Shown here one piece after another: positions 1-10,853 of a stretch of DNA of 64,000 bases. Position 1 is the first letter of the stretch; every line of letters begins with the position of its first letter. Under the pieces are notes generated by a model that saw nothing but the letters and a program-made list of their open reading frames with translations, did not search any database and was not told the DNA's origin. Both the position numbers and the translations under genes were made by a program. Source of the stretch: Adiantum capillus-veneris (lineage: Eukaryota; Streptophyta; Polypodiopsida; Polypodiales; Pteridaceae); contig CM043966.1 in NCBI GenBank assembly GCA_014529385.2, forward strand, positions 144,698,711 to 144,762,710, read 5' to 3'.

Positions 1-2
1 AA

Positions 3-3000
3 CTCTCTCCTGAAGAGCTTGAGCGTTATCGTAAGGATAACTGGTGTTTCAAGTGCAGCGAAGAAGGGCATGCGTACCGCGCTTGTCCCCAAAAGAACAA
101 CCGCCAAGATCCTCCTAGAGCTTCCTTGGTTGAAATCCAAGAGGAGGAAATTCACCAAACTCATCACAAAGGATCTCCTCTATGCCATGCTTGGGAAAAG
201 GTAAGAGAACATGATGCTTTTATTCTCTTTGACCCTTGTTCTACTCACAATTTTATATCTATGGAGTTAGCCACCAAGCTAGGCATACAATCCTACGAGA
301 TGGGAGATGTCCTACCCGCAGACAGTGCCTTCAAGGGGCAAGAAGCTTCAGTCACTCTCTTAATTGGGAAATTGAGGCTTCATGTCCAAGGCTATGTGGA
401 CAAAGAGGACTTCTTTATCTCTCCTCTCAAGAATGAGGATGTAATCCTAAGGGCACCATGGTTTGACCCCTTGGCTGCCGATGTTAAATTTCCTGAAAGG
501 AGAATCTCCTTTAAGTTCAGGGAAAAAGACATGTATATAGATGCTAAGGAAATGGGTAACACCATCCCCATTGTACATACACCAGCTTTCAACAAGTCAA
601 TAAAGAGCTCTATTTCCGTGTACATGATTTTTGTTAAAGATTCTCAAAATGAACCTAATGCTTTAACAAACGAAAATAAAAGCAACCAAAAGGAATTAGA
701 GTTATCCAATTTTCCCAAGGGGTTTCAAGATGTTTTTATTGACGACATCCCTTGTGAGCTACCTCCTAAACGAGGTAATGATGACCATGCAATTGAACTT
801 ATTCCAGGAAGTTCACCGCCTAATAAACCTCCTTATAGAGTTTCTCAAGCTCAACAAGAGGAGATTATGCAGCAAGTGCATGAGTTAGTTGAGAAGGGCA
901 TGGTTAGGCCTAGCTCATCTCCATTTTCCTCACCTGTGCTATTAGTGCAAAAGAAAGACGGCACATATCGTATGTGTGTCAACTATAGAGCACTAAATAG
1001 GATCACTATCAAGAATAGGTTTCCCATTCCACGGGTAGAAGACCTATTTGATAAGCTACAAGGATCGACCTACTTTAGTAGGGTTGACCTAAAGAGTGGC
1101 TATCATCAAATAAGGATAGTTGATCAAGACATTGTAAAGACCGCATTTCGTACTACATTTGGTCTTTACGAATACATTGTCATGCCTTTTGGCTTGACCA
1201 ATGCACCAGCCACATTCAACCGCTTGATGGAGAAGCTGTTCAGGCCTCATCGAACCTTCATTGGAGTGTTCTTTGATGATATTATCATCTACTCTAATTC
1301 ATTGGAGGAACACAAGCAACACCTCCAGGTAATATTTCAAGTTTTAAGAGAGAATAAACTTTATGTTAATCGAAAGAAAAGTGAATTTTTCTTGCAAGAG
1401 ATTCAGTATTTAGGTCACATTATCTCTCAAGATGGCATCCAAATGGATCCATCCAAGTTAGAGGTAATAAAAGGATGGCCTAAACCAAGGAATCTTCATG
1501 AACTGAGAAGCTTTATAGGTATGTGCGCATACTATAGACGCTTCATAGAAAAGTTCTCACAAATTGCGGGACCATTACATGACCTAACAAAGAAAAGCGT
1601 TAGGTATACATGGTCTGCTAAGGAGAACAATGCTTTTGAAAAGCTTAAAGAAAAGCTTATCTCTCAACCTGTGCTTACACTACCGGATCTCTCAAAACCA
1701 TTTGAGGTCCAATGTGATGCTTGTGGTGATTGCCTTGGAGCTGTTTTTCTCCAAGAAGGGCACGCCATAGGCTATGAGAGTCGAAGACTCGACCCTCTTG
1801 AGCAAGCTCTAGGCATATACGAAAAGGAACTCCTTGCAGTTCTACATGCCTTAGACTCATGGAAGCACTATTTATTGGGGACTCCTTTCATTCTGCAAAC
1901 GGATCACCAAAGTCTTAAGTACTTCATGACGCAGACCAAGCTCTCCGACAAACAAATGAGGTGGGCAAATTTCCTTTCACAATTTCAATTTCATATTGCT
2001 CACATTGCTAGCAAGCATAATCAAGTAGCTGATGCACTCTCAAGACGGCCGAGAGTGAATGCGGTTTCCATAGCAACTCACAATGATCTATCTTCAATGA
2101 TAGATGACTATGCTATTGATCCCGATTTTAGAGATGTGATTTCAGCCCTTGCATTAGGGAAGAAAGAAGAACCATTTACTTTACAAGATGGTTATCTTCT
2201 CTATGGCAATAGACTATGCGTTACTAACTCACTACGTGAGAAAGTAATGTATGAATCTCATGCTCCACCTTATGAGGGGCATAGAGGGATTCAGTCTACC
2301 TTAAAGGGAATTGAAACATATTTCTATTGGCCTACCATGAAAGTGAACATACAAGAGTATGTTTCCAAATGTGTGGTATGCCAAAAGACAAAATTTGATA
2401 GAGGGAAGCAACCTGGATTGCTTCAACCCTTGCCAATCCCTAATTCACCATGGGAGAGAATATCCATGGATTTTATCTTTGGATTGCCTAAGTCTATCCA
2501 TGGGAATATGGGAATATGGACAATAGTAGACAGGTTCAGTAAACAAGCTCATTTTATACCTGTCAAAAAGACTATCAAAGCCCATCAAATGGCAACCCTC
2601 TTCATTTTACAAATTTTCAAATACCATGGCTTGCCAATGTCCATAGTGTCGGATAGAGATCCTAGAATGACCAGTAATTTCTGGAAGGGTCTCTTTGAGA
2701 ATTTAGGGACAAGGCTAAATTTCTCTTCGGCCTATCATCCACAAACGGATGGCCAAAGTGAAATAGCTAACCTAACAATTCTCGATCTACTAAAAGCCTA
2801 TGTAGTAGAAGTAGATCAAAGATCCCAATGGGAGAAGTACTTACCCTTACTGGAGTATGCTTACAATAACACTGTACATACTTCCACGGGAAAAGCACCT
2901 TTCGAGGTAATTGAGGGAAGATCAAAAAGTCCCTTGCTACTTAAGGTACATGGGAAGATCTTCGCTGCATATGAGTATAGCTGAGACCTACAAGAATCTT

Positions 3001-3542
3001 TCCAGAAGATTAAGGATGCTATCTCTATCTCACAACAAAGGCAAAAGGCTGCTGCTGACAAGCACAGAAGAGCCCAAGCCTTTAAAGAAAACGATTGGGT
3101 CTTGTTAAAGTTTCCCAAGGCTCAATTAAGGCACACAACGGGCAAGAATCCTACGGGTCACCAAAAGTACTATGCTAAACTAGCAAAAAGGTACTATGGT
3201 CCCTTTCATATTCTTAGGCCAATCAATGAGATGGCCTATCAGCTCAAGTTGCCCAATCATTGGCTCATACACAATGCTTTTCATGTGAGCCTATTAAAGC
3301 CTTACAAAGGAGAGCCACCTCAAGAACCAACTATTGAAGACCCACCGGAGATCGAGGACCAAGAAGAGGTGCTGCAGCCCGAGTCCATTCTCCGACATAA
3401 AGACAAGGTACTAAGAGGCGGTAAGACTATCCAACGATATCTTATTAAGTTTAAAAATTATCCTTTTGAAGATGCTAGATGGATGCAAGGCATACAGGAT
3501 AACCTAAACCTTGTCAATGCTTACAATGCTTCCCAAGAGTAA
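3..3542 (+). pseudogene. chromovirus gag(C-term)-pol polyprotein with one in-frame stop
   Basis: One frame is open from base 3 to the TAA at 3540-3542, except for a TGA at 2982-2984. The gag zinc knuckle CFKCSEEGHAYRAC (CX2CX4HX4C) lies near base 57. The protease motif reads FDPCSTH (D at about base 231), where related elements usually have DPGS or DSG. RT has VNYR, MPFGLTNAPATF and the catalytic FFDD near base 1270. RNase H follows, then integrase with HX6H...CVVC and an intact D-D-35-E (D near 2469, D 2652, E 2760). Past the TGA the frame continues through a GPF-type integrase end and a chromodomain-like segment (about 3385-3500). The stop follows AGC and precedes GAC, which fits loss of a CpG in a CGA codon. 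This is the only obvious lesion, so the copy is young or recently silenced. Confidence 0.9.
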
Positions 3543-3898
3543 GAAAATGTACAAAATGTTAAAAATGAACAAAAGTTTTGTCTTATAAGACTCTCTTTTT
3601 CTTTATTTGTGCACAAAAATGAAGTAGTATGCAAGCTTAGATCAAGTTTGTGGAGATGACGTCTCCCAAACACCAGGTAGAGCTTGTCACTCTTCTATGG
3701 ACGACTGATAGGACTGATGTGCAGACATGCTTGCGGCAGCCTCAGGCTCTCAAGCGCCAAATGGACTAGTCATCCATTATGGAATGATGTCGTAGGGTAA
3801 CATAGGGATCCTCTACCCGCTAAGAAAAGGACTCATGAACATGCTTTATCTTCTCTACACCATAGTCGAGGACGACTATGATTTCAAGAGAGAGGTAA
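3543..3898 (+). other. chromovirus 3' untranslated region
   Basis: Non-coding stretch between the pol stop and the probable LTR. It ends in a purine run (caagagagagg) that could act as the polypurine tract for plus-strand priming just before the TGTCATAATA start of the LTR. I see no ORF. Confidence 0.5.
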
Positions 3899-4276
3899 TG
3901 TCATAATAATCAATATCTAATTCTCCTAAATGATTTTCTCATATTAAACTGGTCATTTAATGTGGGGAAGGCCAGGGGAGAAAAAGCTAGAATATTGGTT
4001 AAGCTAGCAGACCGGCCACAGTAGGGATCCAAAGGAGGGAAAATAGGGATCCAAAGGGGGGGCCATCTGCACAAGATCCATGTGTAACAATGGGCTAAAA
4101 AGACCCTAAGGTTCAGCCCAGTAAGACTTCCAAAATGCTAAGGTTCCAAAACTCAAAGGTTGTGTCCAAAGGTCAACCCTAGGGAAAATTGGATGCTTTG
4201 TGTGTGCCCAAAAAGTCTTTGCACATTCCTACATGGGAGGGGGCGAGCCCTAAAGGTAGGGGATGAGAGAGAAATC

Positions 4277-4298
4277 CACACACACACACACACACACA
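4277..4298 (+). repeat. (CA)n microsatellite
   Basis: About eleven CA dinucleotides inside the probable LTR. Confidence 0.9.
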
Positions 4299-4376
4299 GG
4301 CTCCCTTTACACAAAGGGAATGAGGGACACATGTCAGCTCCCTAGGCCAGATGCCAACAAGGTGTGCCCAATTTCT

Positions 4377-4704
4377 ATTGGATGACCCTTGAAGTGGACC
4401 AATGAGAATTAAGCTAGAGTAAATCTAGTTTTATTAATTTAAAAACATTTAATAAAAGAAACCAATGAGAATTAAGTCTCCTAGAAGACTATTGGGCAGT
4501 CTCCCAAGGGGTCCAATGAGCATTCAGGAGCCCCATGGCTTGCCTGATTCCTATTGGCCAGGAGGCAAAGGGGTCCAATGAGAGTTTAGTTTAATTATTT
4601 AATTACCTAAAGCTCTCACAAAAGGGGAAAGGGGGACACATGTCAGAAGGCTATCACTTATGCTGCTTAATTGTAATTGGCTTGACTTGGGGAGGGCCAA
4701 TGAG
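4377..4704 (+). promoter_or_regulatory. array of paired inverted CCAAT boxes
   Basis: Five CCAATGAG octamers (starts 4399, 4462, 4513, 4575, 4697) and four ATTGG boxes (4377, 4491, 4553, 4676) occur within 330 bp. Each ATTGG is followed by CCAATGAG at a start-to-start distance of 22, 22, 22 and 21 bp. The units look like diverged repeats in which the paired boxes stayed the same. CCAAT is the classical NF-Y site, so an LTR enhancer role is plausible but is inference. Confidence 0.6.
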
Positions 4705-5462
4705 GCTTCAGCAAGAGCAATTAGCAAGAGGGCTCGCCCAAGAGAGAGAGGGGGCTGATTTTTGCAAGCCATTATCACATACACACTCACACAAGCTCAT
4801 GTGTGAAGAAAGAGAAGACTATCTCTTCCCAAGCTTTAATGGAGAACTCTTCACCTACTCCAAGATTGTGAGATAGAAGCCTACATCAACACTCTCTTGG
4901 CATGTGGATGCAAATCCAACCAAGATCCAAGCTTCAATGCATGCTCATATTCTCTACCAAGATAATTACTAAGCTAAGCTATGCTAATATGAGTGATTAT
5001 GTGAGGAGATGTACATCTTTCTCGTAAGATACTCCTTCTTCCTCTCAATCTACTCTCATACCCTGCTAGCTCTCACCATCTTCGAAGGTGTGTGAGGTCT
5101 TGGGTCTGAGAACGGGGATAATTCAAGTTGTGTTTGATTAAGTGTTTTGCTTAGTGCATGAAGCTTCCATCTTCATTGCACTAGCTAGTCTTGAAGGAAC
5201 ACAAAGAATTGTATTGTACAATGTCTCTCTTGATGGGAGAAACCATAATACAAAGCCTTTTGGAGGGGGGACCGGCTCCATGCAAATCCGGTCCTCAACT
5301 CTTGTCAATAGCTTAATTTCTCTCTCTTTTGAAAGTATTGTTGATGCTATTTAACTAGGTGTTATGCTTTTTGTTGCTCTCTCCACCCAAGCACTCTTGT
5401 AATTCTCATTAGGAATCTATTCTAATGAAATTCCCACTATGTTCATGCTAATTTCTGCTACA

Positions 5463-6482
5463 CATAAGTTATTAGGCCATTAAATGTTACGGAAGGTGTT
5501 AGTAAATTGTAGATTTGTGAGTTGGCAAATCCACTGTCTTATCTCAGTCCCGCCCACATCCATGTCGGGCTATCCATCCTCCCGTATGTGATAGACCTTG
5601 GAGGCACTGTGCTCGTGTGACCCCCCAAGGTGCCCAAGGTGTGCCTAGCAGTGTGCCTACGTTTGAAGGGGGTCATGAGCAAGGAGGGACCGAAGCATCT
5701 ATAGACCCTCCCCCACAGCAACGCCCACCTCCACTCGACGATTGTTGAGAACGTCGAGTGTGAGCATGACTAGGAGATGCGCCTATTGATGAGCCTGGAG
5801 TAGCAAGGGAGCACAGTTGGACCCACGGAGCCTGTCGGACCCGTTGAGCCTATCACCCTAGGTGTCAAAGTGGCCATGACTGGAGATCTAGTGCCCATTG
5901 GTATCGCACCCAACACAGGCATCGTAGCCTCGGGTGTCCAACCCTCTAGTGTCGTATTGGTACCACGTGCTACCCAATACTATGAAGCGACTACCATTTG
6001 AGAAAGGGTCATCCGTGTGATGAAGCCCATAAATGCATCCTCGCTCATAGACGTGGGATTTGGCGAAGAGTCACCCATACTGAAGTCTTGCACCAAGGAA
6101 GCAAAAGAAAAACTTAGAATACATTTAATTACATATGCTAGATACAAATCAGCATATCAAGACAAACACATACAAGCATGAACTAGTGATGCATCATCGA
6201 TAAGAGCTTGCACTATATCATCTTCTATCTCCAAGTGAAGGCATAACTCTACCCCAACTCATTGTGGTGTGTTGTCTTCATGCATATCCAGGTCATCTTC
6301 ATCTACACTTGCAAATCTTCCTCGTATGCCACATCCTCCTCATCTCCCACATCTTTGTCTACACCACCTTTGTCTGCCACGTCTATTGCCATGCTACCAT
6401 CTGCATCATTTGGCTCGCTATCCAAGAGAAGCTCTTTCCCTTCAAATACTTGCCTATTTCTTAGAGCAACCTGAACCCATTA
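5463..6482. other. intergenic, no recognisable gene
   Basis: About 1 kb without a supported gene. Short frames exist in several phases but none shows a known motif or good length. A GC-richer part at about 5540-5960 may be an old coding relic, but I cannot name it. Confidence 0.5.
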
Positions 6483-6689
6483 GGCAAAATTTGGACTCAC
6501 AAAGGGCCCTTTAAGGAGTTTGACTTTACTTCTCTCTACCAAAACGGGCGCATGGATAAAATTTTGCAAACAAACTCCAAAGTTGGTGGAGGTTTGTTAG
6601 TTAGAATGTTCTCTTCAAGCTCTATCTATTGATATATAGCACGCCATGAGATTCCTCATATTTTAGAAGATTCTTTTTTTGATTCACTT
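6483..6689 (+). repeat. left arm of MITE inverted repeat
   Basis: About 205 bp that pair with 6720-6914 plus the displaced end at 25915-25927, with roughly 90% identity by eye. The central loop is only about 30 bp (6690-6719). A transcript would fold into a long near-perfect hairpin. Confidence 0.85.
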
Positions 6690-6719
6690 AGATTCCGACA
6701 GAGTTATCACATCATAGGT

Positions 6720-6914
6720 GAATCAAAAAAAGAATCTTCTAAAATATGAGGAATCTCATGGCGTGCTATATATCAGTAGATAGAGCTTGAAGAGGACATT
6801 CTAACTGTCAAATCTCCGCCAACTTTGGAGTTTGTTTGCAAAAATTTATCCATGCGTCCATTTTGGTAGAGAGAGGTGAAGTCAAACTCCTTAATTAAAG
6901 GGCCCCTTTGTGAG
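6720..6914 (-). repeat. right arm of MITE inverted repeat (proximal part)
   Basis: Reverse complement of the left arm. Differences from the left arm are scattered substitutions and a few short indels. It is interrupted at gtgag (6910-6914), the target site used by the 19-kb retrotransposon. Confidence 0.85.
6910..6914 (+). repeat. target-site duplication gtgag (left)
   Basis: Perfect match to 25910-25914. Five-base duplications are typical of LTR-retrotransposon integration. Confidence 0.95.
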
Positions 6915-7846
6915 TGTTAAGGCAGTTACGCCGCTAGCGGAAGCTAAATAGCGAGAACTCAACCAACAACAGAATTTGTCAGACGAGGATGGAGCTTGAC
7001 CCGCAGGCGCATGGAAATAACTAGGTGGGTGTCAAATCACCTACTCGACCTTCTAATGACAATCACTACTAAGGAAATCAAATCTAAGTTCTAAAATACG
7101 CAAGTGACTGAAATCCGTACTACGAACGAATGCTATACGAAACAAGATCTAGAATCATTGAATCGATCTCAAACTCAAGGGGAAGTCTATACACTAGGTA
7201 AGAACAACACCCTAAAGACTTGAACTGCAAAATCAACCTATAACCACTCCGTGCGGTAAACGCATATGAAGACAAGCTGAAAAATACAGGTGACCGAAAC
7301 TTGACCCCGATGGTATCAATGTGTAGCTCTACTCGTTGTGGTTCTATAGATATGCTGCACACTCCATTCCGACACACGAGTTGGAAGAAAACTCACACCG
7401 AAGCTCGTAGGAACTTACCACACATAGAAGCCGATAGCGCGCACTCTTGGTATCTGTGCGTAGCTCTCGCCGTTGCTAACACAATGGCGGTGTCGCTTCT
7501 CCAATGGCGGCTCCGTAGCTCGCGTAGCAAGTAGATAAGACTCTCTCTCTCTCTCAGACACAGTCACGGCGCTCCAAAAACTCACTTTGATTAAATAAAA
7601 ACTCTCCTTTTAGGTTACAAAACTTTGGCTTATATACCTCAGCCTTGGAGGTGAGAACATCTCTAACTAATTACATCAGCAAGTGAAATTACTTCGGAAT
7701 TACAAGCTGGAAACTCAATTGAGTCCCGTTACTTAATGAATGGCTCCAATCAAAATCAATGTCGGAAAGACATTTATTACAATCAATGGTTACAAAAATG
7801 ATGAGTGTGAGCAAAAATGTGGGTGTGATCCTCTGCTGGCTCAACA
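6915..7846 (-). repeat. 3' LTR of the 19-kb element
   Basis: 932 bp, starting TGTTAAGGC and ending GGCTCAACA on the plus strand. It is the 3' LTR because the genes run leftwards and a polypurine tract abuts its inner edge at 7847. It carries the same TATATAAG box as the other LTR (7629-7636) and a shorter CT tract. Confidence 0.97.
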
Positions 7847-7862
7847 CTCCCCCCCTCCGCGT
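7847..7862 (-). promoter_or_regulatory. polypurine tract
   Basis: On the minus strand this reads GCGGAGGGGGGGAG directly before the TGTTGAGCC start of the 3' LTR. This is the expected position of the plus-strand primer. Confidence 0.9.
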
Positions 7863-8060
7863 TCATGTCGTCCCTGACATGACTTTTATGCTTGGTCAAT
7901 AAAGTCCTGTCGTCTTGAGCATCTGCAAATGTGATTCGTATCGTAGGTTGCCGATGGTCAAGGTTGGGCCGAATATTTTTCTTTCGTGGGTGAAAAAGCC
8001 GGTGTAGAAAGCTTCTTCGAATGTTTGCATGTGGAAGCTAGGCAAAAACATAATCCTTTG

Positions 8061-8804
8061 TTATAGGAGGTGCAACACTTTTGGAGAAGGCTGCAATGAA
8101 AGATCATATATCATATCAGTCACTGTGTCGGCCGTCGATAGTAGATTCGAGGTCGTGGCTTTATCTGGCGCGAACACTTCAATGCAAGCTAAGAGAGTCC
8201 TGCAGATTTTCTTGAGCATCTGACACGAAAGGTCAGGAGAGCCAGTAAAGAGCTTGATGGTGCCCGTTAGGGTTTTCACCATGTAGGCTTTACCTATTCT
8301 CTCTCCTGCCTTTGGTCCTGGCATCCTCGGATAATTAAGCCAATTTGGCTTCTTTTCTGCAATCTTGCCATGCTCTTTCCAGTTTCTGACTCTTGGCACT
8401 GGGCAAAAGGTTGCATTCTCCCGAATCTCCTTTGGTGCCTCCACCAAGTAGATGAGGTAGGCTGGGTATTTGTTCAGCCAACCTTTCCTCCATCTAGGTT
8501 GTGAATCTACTATCTTCTTTGACTGTTCCTCCTTTGTGATGTCGCCTTCGTAAAGAGCGACATACTGCTCCTCCTCTTTTCTCTTTTTCGTCTTTAGCAC
8601 TTCGAATTTCATCAAAGGGAAAGGCAGGCTGGGTTGCATCCACTCGTCATGGAGCACTTTTGTGTCTAATCCCTGAAGTCTAATGGAGATGAGGAGTCTC
8701 CTCTCCCATTCCATTTCCGCCTTGGCACTCTCCTCTGCTGACTTTTCTATTTGGTCATGGAGCCTTTGTTCTTCTTCTTCAGAGATTCCTGAAGTCAAGG
8801 CCAC
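8061..8804 (-). CDS. extra downstream gene, C-terminal segment
   Basis: Third open segment of the extra gene, in the same frame as the segment upstream (no frameshift). It is separated from it by a TAA at 9057-9059 and a TAG at 8859-8861; the sequence between these stops is also open and coiled-coil-like. The 247 residues begin with an E/K-rich helix (about residues 8-40) and continue into a mixed, more globular part. That part has Trp/Tyr/Pro-rich stretches such as WRKGWLNKYPAYLIYLVEAP, and the segment ends in a natural-looking TAA. I see no membrane span, signal peptide or zinc finger. I do not recognise the family. A virus-like envelope is unlikely because no hydrophobic span is present. 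Confidence 0.65.
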   Translation of the reverse strand: MALTSGISEEEEQRLHDQIEKSAEESAKAEMEWERRLLISIRLQGLDTKVLHDEWMQPSLPFPLMKFEVLKTKKRKEEEQYVALYEGDITKEEQSKKIVDSQPRWRKGWLNKYPAYLIYLVEAPKEIRENATFCPVPRVRNWKEHGKIAEKKPNWLNYPRMPGPKAGERIGKAYMVKTLTGTIKLFTGSPDLSCQMLKKICRTLLACIEVFAPDKATTSNLLSTADTVTDMIYDLSLQPSPKVLHLL

Positions 8805-9056
8805 CTCGTGAGCTGGGGCTGGATCTTCAATTGTGGTTGCCTCTCCAGTTTCTGGTAGCTATATGGCTGCTCCACCTGATTCTTCTTGTGGTGTCTCTGT
8901 CTCTCTTCTTTGTTGCTCTTGTAGATCTTGGAGCTGTTTGCGGAGGGCCTCATTCTCTGTCCATAGTGTTTGATTTTCTAATGTGAGCCTCTCCTCTGCG
9001 GCCAATGATCCCTCTGCAATGTGCAACCTTTGCACTTGCTCTAATCTTAGCTCTCT

Positions 9057-10850
9057 TTATAAGCTTCGGATCTGGTCTTCTAAAGCTGGTACGAGAGTTC
9101 CTTCTTGTTCGGTTCCTGCTCTGCTAGCTCTAGGGGTAGTCCTAAGTCTAGTGATTGTTCTTTCTTGGAGCTCGACTCTTTCCCTTAGCTCAATGAGCTC
9201 ATCCTTGGCTGCCTCCAACTCATCTTCTATCCTCTCCTTTGCTTCCTGTGCACTTGTTACCTCTCTTGAAGCCTCGGCTAGCTGGAGTATCAATCCGTCT
9301 CTCTCGTTTTCCGCGTCATAGAGTGATGCTTTATGAATTTCAGATTCAGTCATAGCATTCTCTAATTTCCTCTGCAACTCTGCTTCCCTTTGTTTGGCTG
9401 TGTCAATCTCTACTTCCTTTGCCCTGGATCTTTCTTTGATCTTGCCTAGCAGTTCATGCACCATGTGCATGTCTTTTTCATCTTCATCTGTCAACTCTAA
9501 AGCTCTTTCTGCCACCACCTCCACTGGGTTCGGCTCTTCTAGTACGTTCTGTTCGTCCAGTTTCTCTTCACTTTCTTTTGTACTCTTTGTTTTTTCCTCC
9601 GTCCCTCTCCGATCATCTTGTTTTTGTAGGGTGATCCCATAAACTGCCTCAAGGGCCTCTGCTTCAGTGTATCCTATCGCTACCAGATCCTCATAATCAT
9701 TTCTCTTTTGTTGAACTGGATCTATCTCCTTTTCTTTGGTCTCGGCCTTCGGCTTTTCCAAATCATCTGTGTCCATCTCTATTGTGGTCTCTTCCACGAT
9801 ATTTTTCGTCTTCTTCGGGCTTGGTACATCAGTCATAGAGGGGTATCTGTCCTCAGCTTCCTTGGCTTTCCCCTTGTCGGCTTGCCCGTCTTTCTCTTGA
9901 GATTTAGTAGACTCATCTACTTTCCCTTTCCCCTTGTCGTCCTTTTTCAGCTCAGCTTTTAAAAGCTGTACCTCCTCTTCAGTGTATGGCTCGACAGGTT
10001 GCTGCTCCAGTATAGCCTCTGACTCCTCATAAGCTTTAATATATTGATTGTATTGATCAACATGTGGCCTGGCTGAGCTAGTTCCGACTTTGGTGGGGTC
10101 TGGCACCCACTTTTCTTCAAAGTCACCCTTTAGAGCTCTTTCTGCTCTAAACTGCTCCACTAGTCTTTCCATTCTTGCCACTTTCTGACTTTTGGTTTGC
10201 TTGGGAGCAACCTTCTTCTTTACTTTCTTCATAAGCGGCTCGTCCACCTCCTCTTCAGGTTCTGAAACTATTTCTAGTTTCCGGCGTGCTCTTGTGGACA
10301 CCCTCTTGGATACTTCGGGCTGTTCTTCCTCCTCGTCGGCTTCTCTAAGCCACTCATTCTGGGAGGGAACCTTTGGCCACTGATCTCTAGCTCCAATAGC
10401 TTCATAAGCTATTCTTGTAAGAATTTCCGCTCCTCCTATGTACTTTAGCTTCTCGTTGTGCATGGAAATTACTTGCTCGTGGATGTGTTGAGCGTAATTC
10501 ACCTCTTTTGGCATATTGCTCTTTAATGCCCATGTGATGGTGGTCGCAATGGCATGGGGCGGTGTCGTATACTTTTGCGGTCTTTTACTGCAAACATGGA
10601 GAAACTGGTTGTACAGTCGGCAAAGGGTTGCCGCTCTTGGATCCGCCATATCTCCATAGGTTGCATTTTGCTTCTTGGGCCCATAGACCTCTATGGCCTC
10701 CCTTCTTTCCCTGACCAAGCTCCCTTTGTTGTGCAGCTTCAATGCGTCTGCAATGAGTTGTGGAGTGATCTGTACTTCTACTTTCTCTCCATCCATGGCT
10801 GTCAATGTGGCTTTCCCATCCTTCTGAATGGATGTTGCCAACTCGTACAC
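9057..10850 (-). CDS. extra downstream gene, middle segment (coiled-coil protein)
   Basis: 597 codons in one frame with the neighbouring segments. The N-terminal 160 residues look globular, with a stretch around EVQITPQLIADALKL that recalls the helical N-terminal region of 'putative plant transposon protein' ORFs found in Athila/Tat-type elements (a weak resemblance from memory, not a search). Next come acidic and basic low-complexity blocks (EEEEQPEVSKR, MKKVKKKVAPKQ) and a long E/K-rich region. The last 120 residues or so form a predicted heptad coiled coil. The basic block could be a nuclear localisation signal. The gene follows pol in sense orientation after a spacer with five palindromes, so it probably needs its own promoter, splicing or re-initiation. 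The first codon here is only the one after the upstream TGA, not a real start. Confidence 0.7.
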   Translation of the reverse strand: MYELATSIQKDGKATLTAMDGEKVEVQITPQLIADALKLHNKGSLVRERREAIEVYGPKKQNATYGDMADPRAATLCRLYNQFLHVCSKRPQKYTTPPHAIATTITWALKSNMPKEVNYAQHIHEQVISMHNEKLKYIGGAEILTRIAYEAIGARDQWPKVPSQNEWLREADEEEEQPEVSKRVSTRARRKLEIVSEPEEEVDEPLMKKVKKKVAPKQTKSQKVARMERLVEQFRAERALKGDFEEKWVPDPTKVGTSSARPHVDQYNQYIKAYEESEAILEQQPVEPYTEEEVQLLKAELKKDDKGKGKVDESTKSQEKDGQADKGKAKEAEDRYPSMTDVPSPKKTKNIVEETTIEMDTDDLEKPKAETKEKEIDPVQQKRNDYEDLVAIGYTEAEALEAVYGITLQKQDDRRGTEEKTKSTKESEEKLDEQNVLEEPNPVEVVAERALELTDEDEKDMHMVHELLGKIKERSRAKEVEIDTAKQREAELQRKLENAMTESEIHKASLYDAENERDGLILQLAEASREVTSAQEAKERIEDELEAAKDELIELRERVELQERTITRLRTTPRASRAGTEQEGTLVPALEDQIRSL

Positions 10851-10853
10851 TCT

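Larger units (their letters stand above)
1..5462 (+). mobile_element. Ty3/gypsy chromovirus, 3' part, cut by window edge
   Basis: The window opens inside the gag of a chromodomain-bearing Ty3/gypsy retrotransposon. In order I see a gag zinc knuckle, protease, reverse transcriptase, RNase H, integrase, chromodomain, a 3' untranslated stretch and a probable 3' LTR. The order PR-RT-RH-IN with a C-terminal chromodomain defines the plant chromovirus group. The 5' LTR and most of gag lie to the left of the window, so no target duplication can be checked and the right border is only a best guess. Confidence 0.85.
3899..5462 (+). repeat. probable 3' LTR of the chromovirus
   Basis: The start is set at TGTCATAATA immediately after a purine-rich tract, and the end at a CA near 5462 (…tttctgctaca). 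The second LTR is outside the window, so both borders, especially the right one, are inferred. The body holds a CA repeat, an array of CCAAT/ATTGG boxes and no coding sequence, which fits an LTR of about 1.5 kb. Confidence 0.45.
6483..6914. mobile_element. foldback MITE, main part (split by the 19-kb element)
   Basis: The sequence from GGCAAAATTTGGACTCAC at 6483 is repeated in inverted orientation ending at 6914, and the missing last 13 bases of the right arm are found at 25915-25927, beyond the inserted retrotransposon. Removing the insert gives a 445-bp element flanked by TA on both sides (6481-6482 and 25928-25929). That fits the 2-bp TA target of Tc1/mariner-like elements. It has no coding capacity. 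The superfamily call is inference; the fold-back structure is directly visible. Confidence 0.75.

Noticed and set aside
3899-5462. Protein-coding frames in the chromovirus LTR (60-78 codons)
   Set aside because: They are short, lack motifs, and sit among repeats and promoter-like boxes.
7120-7534. Frames of 77-93 codons on both strands of the LTRs (also 25178-25592)
   Set aside because: They are preserved in both LTRs only because the LTRs are about 98% identical, overlap each other on opposite strands, and show no protein motif.
9394-9962. Plus-strand frames inside the extra gene (also 10192-10871)
   Set aside because: They are complementary shadows of the K/E-rich minus-strand gene and give Ser/Phe/Leu-rich nonsense.
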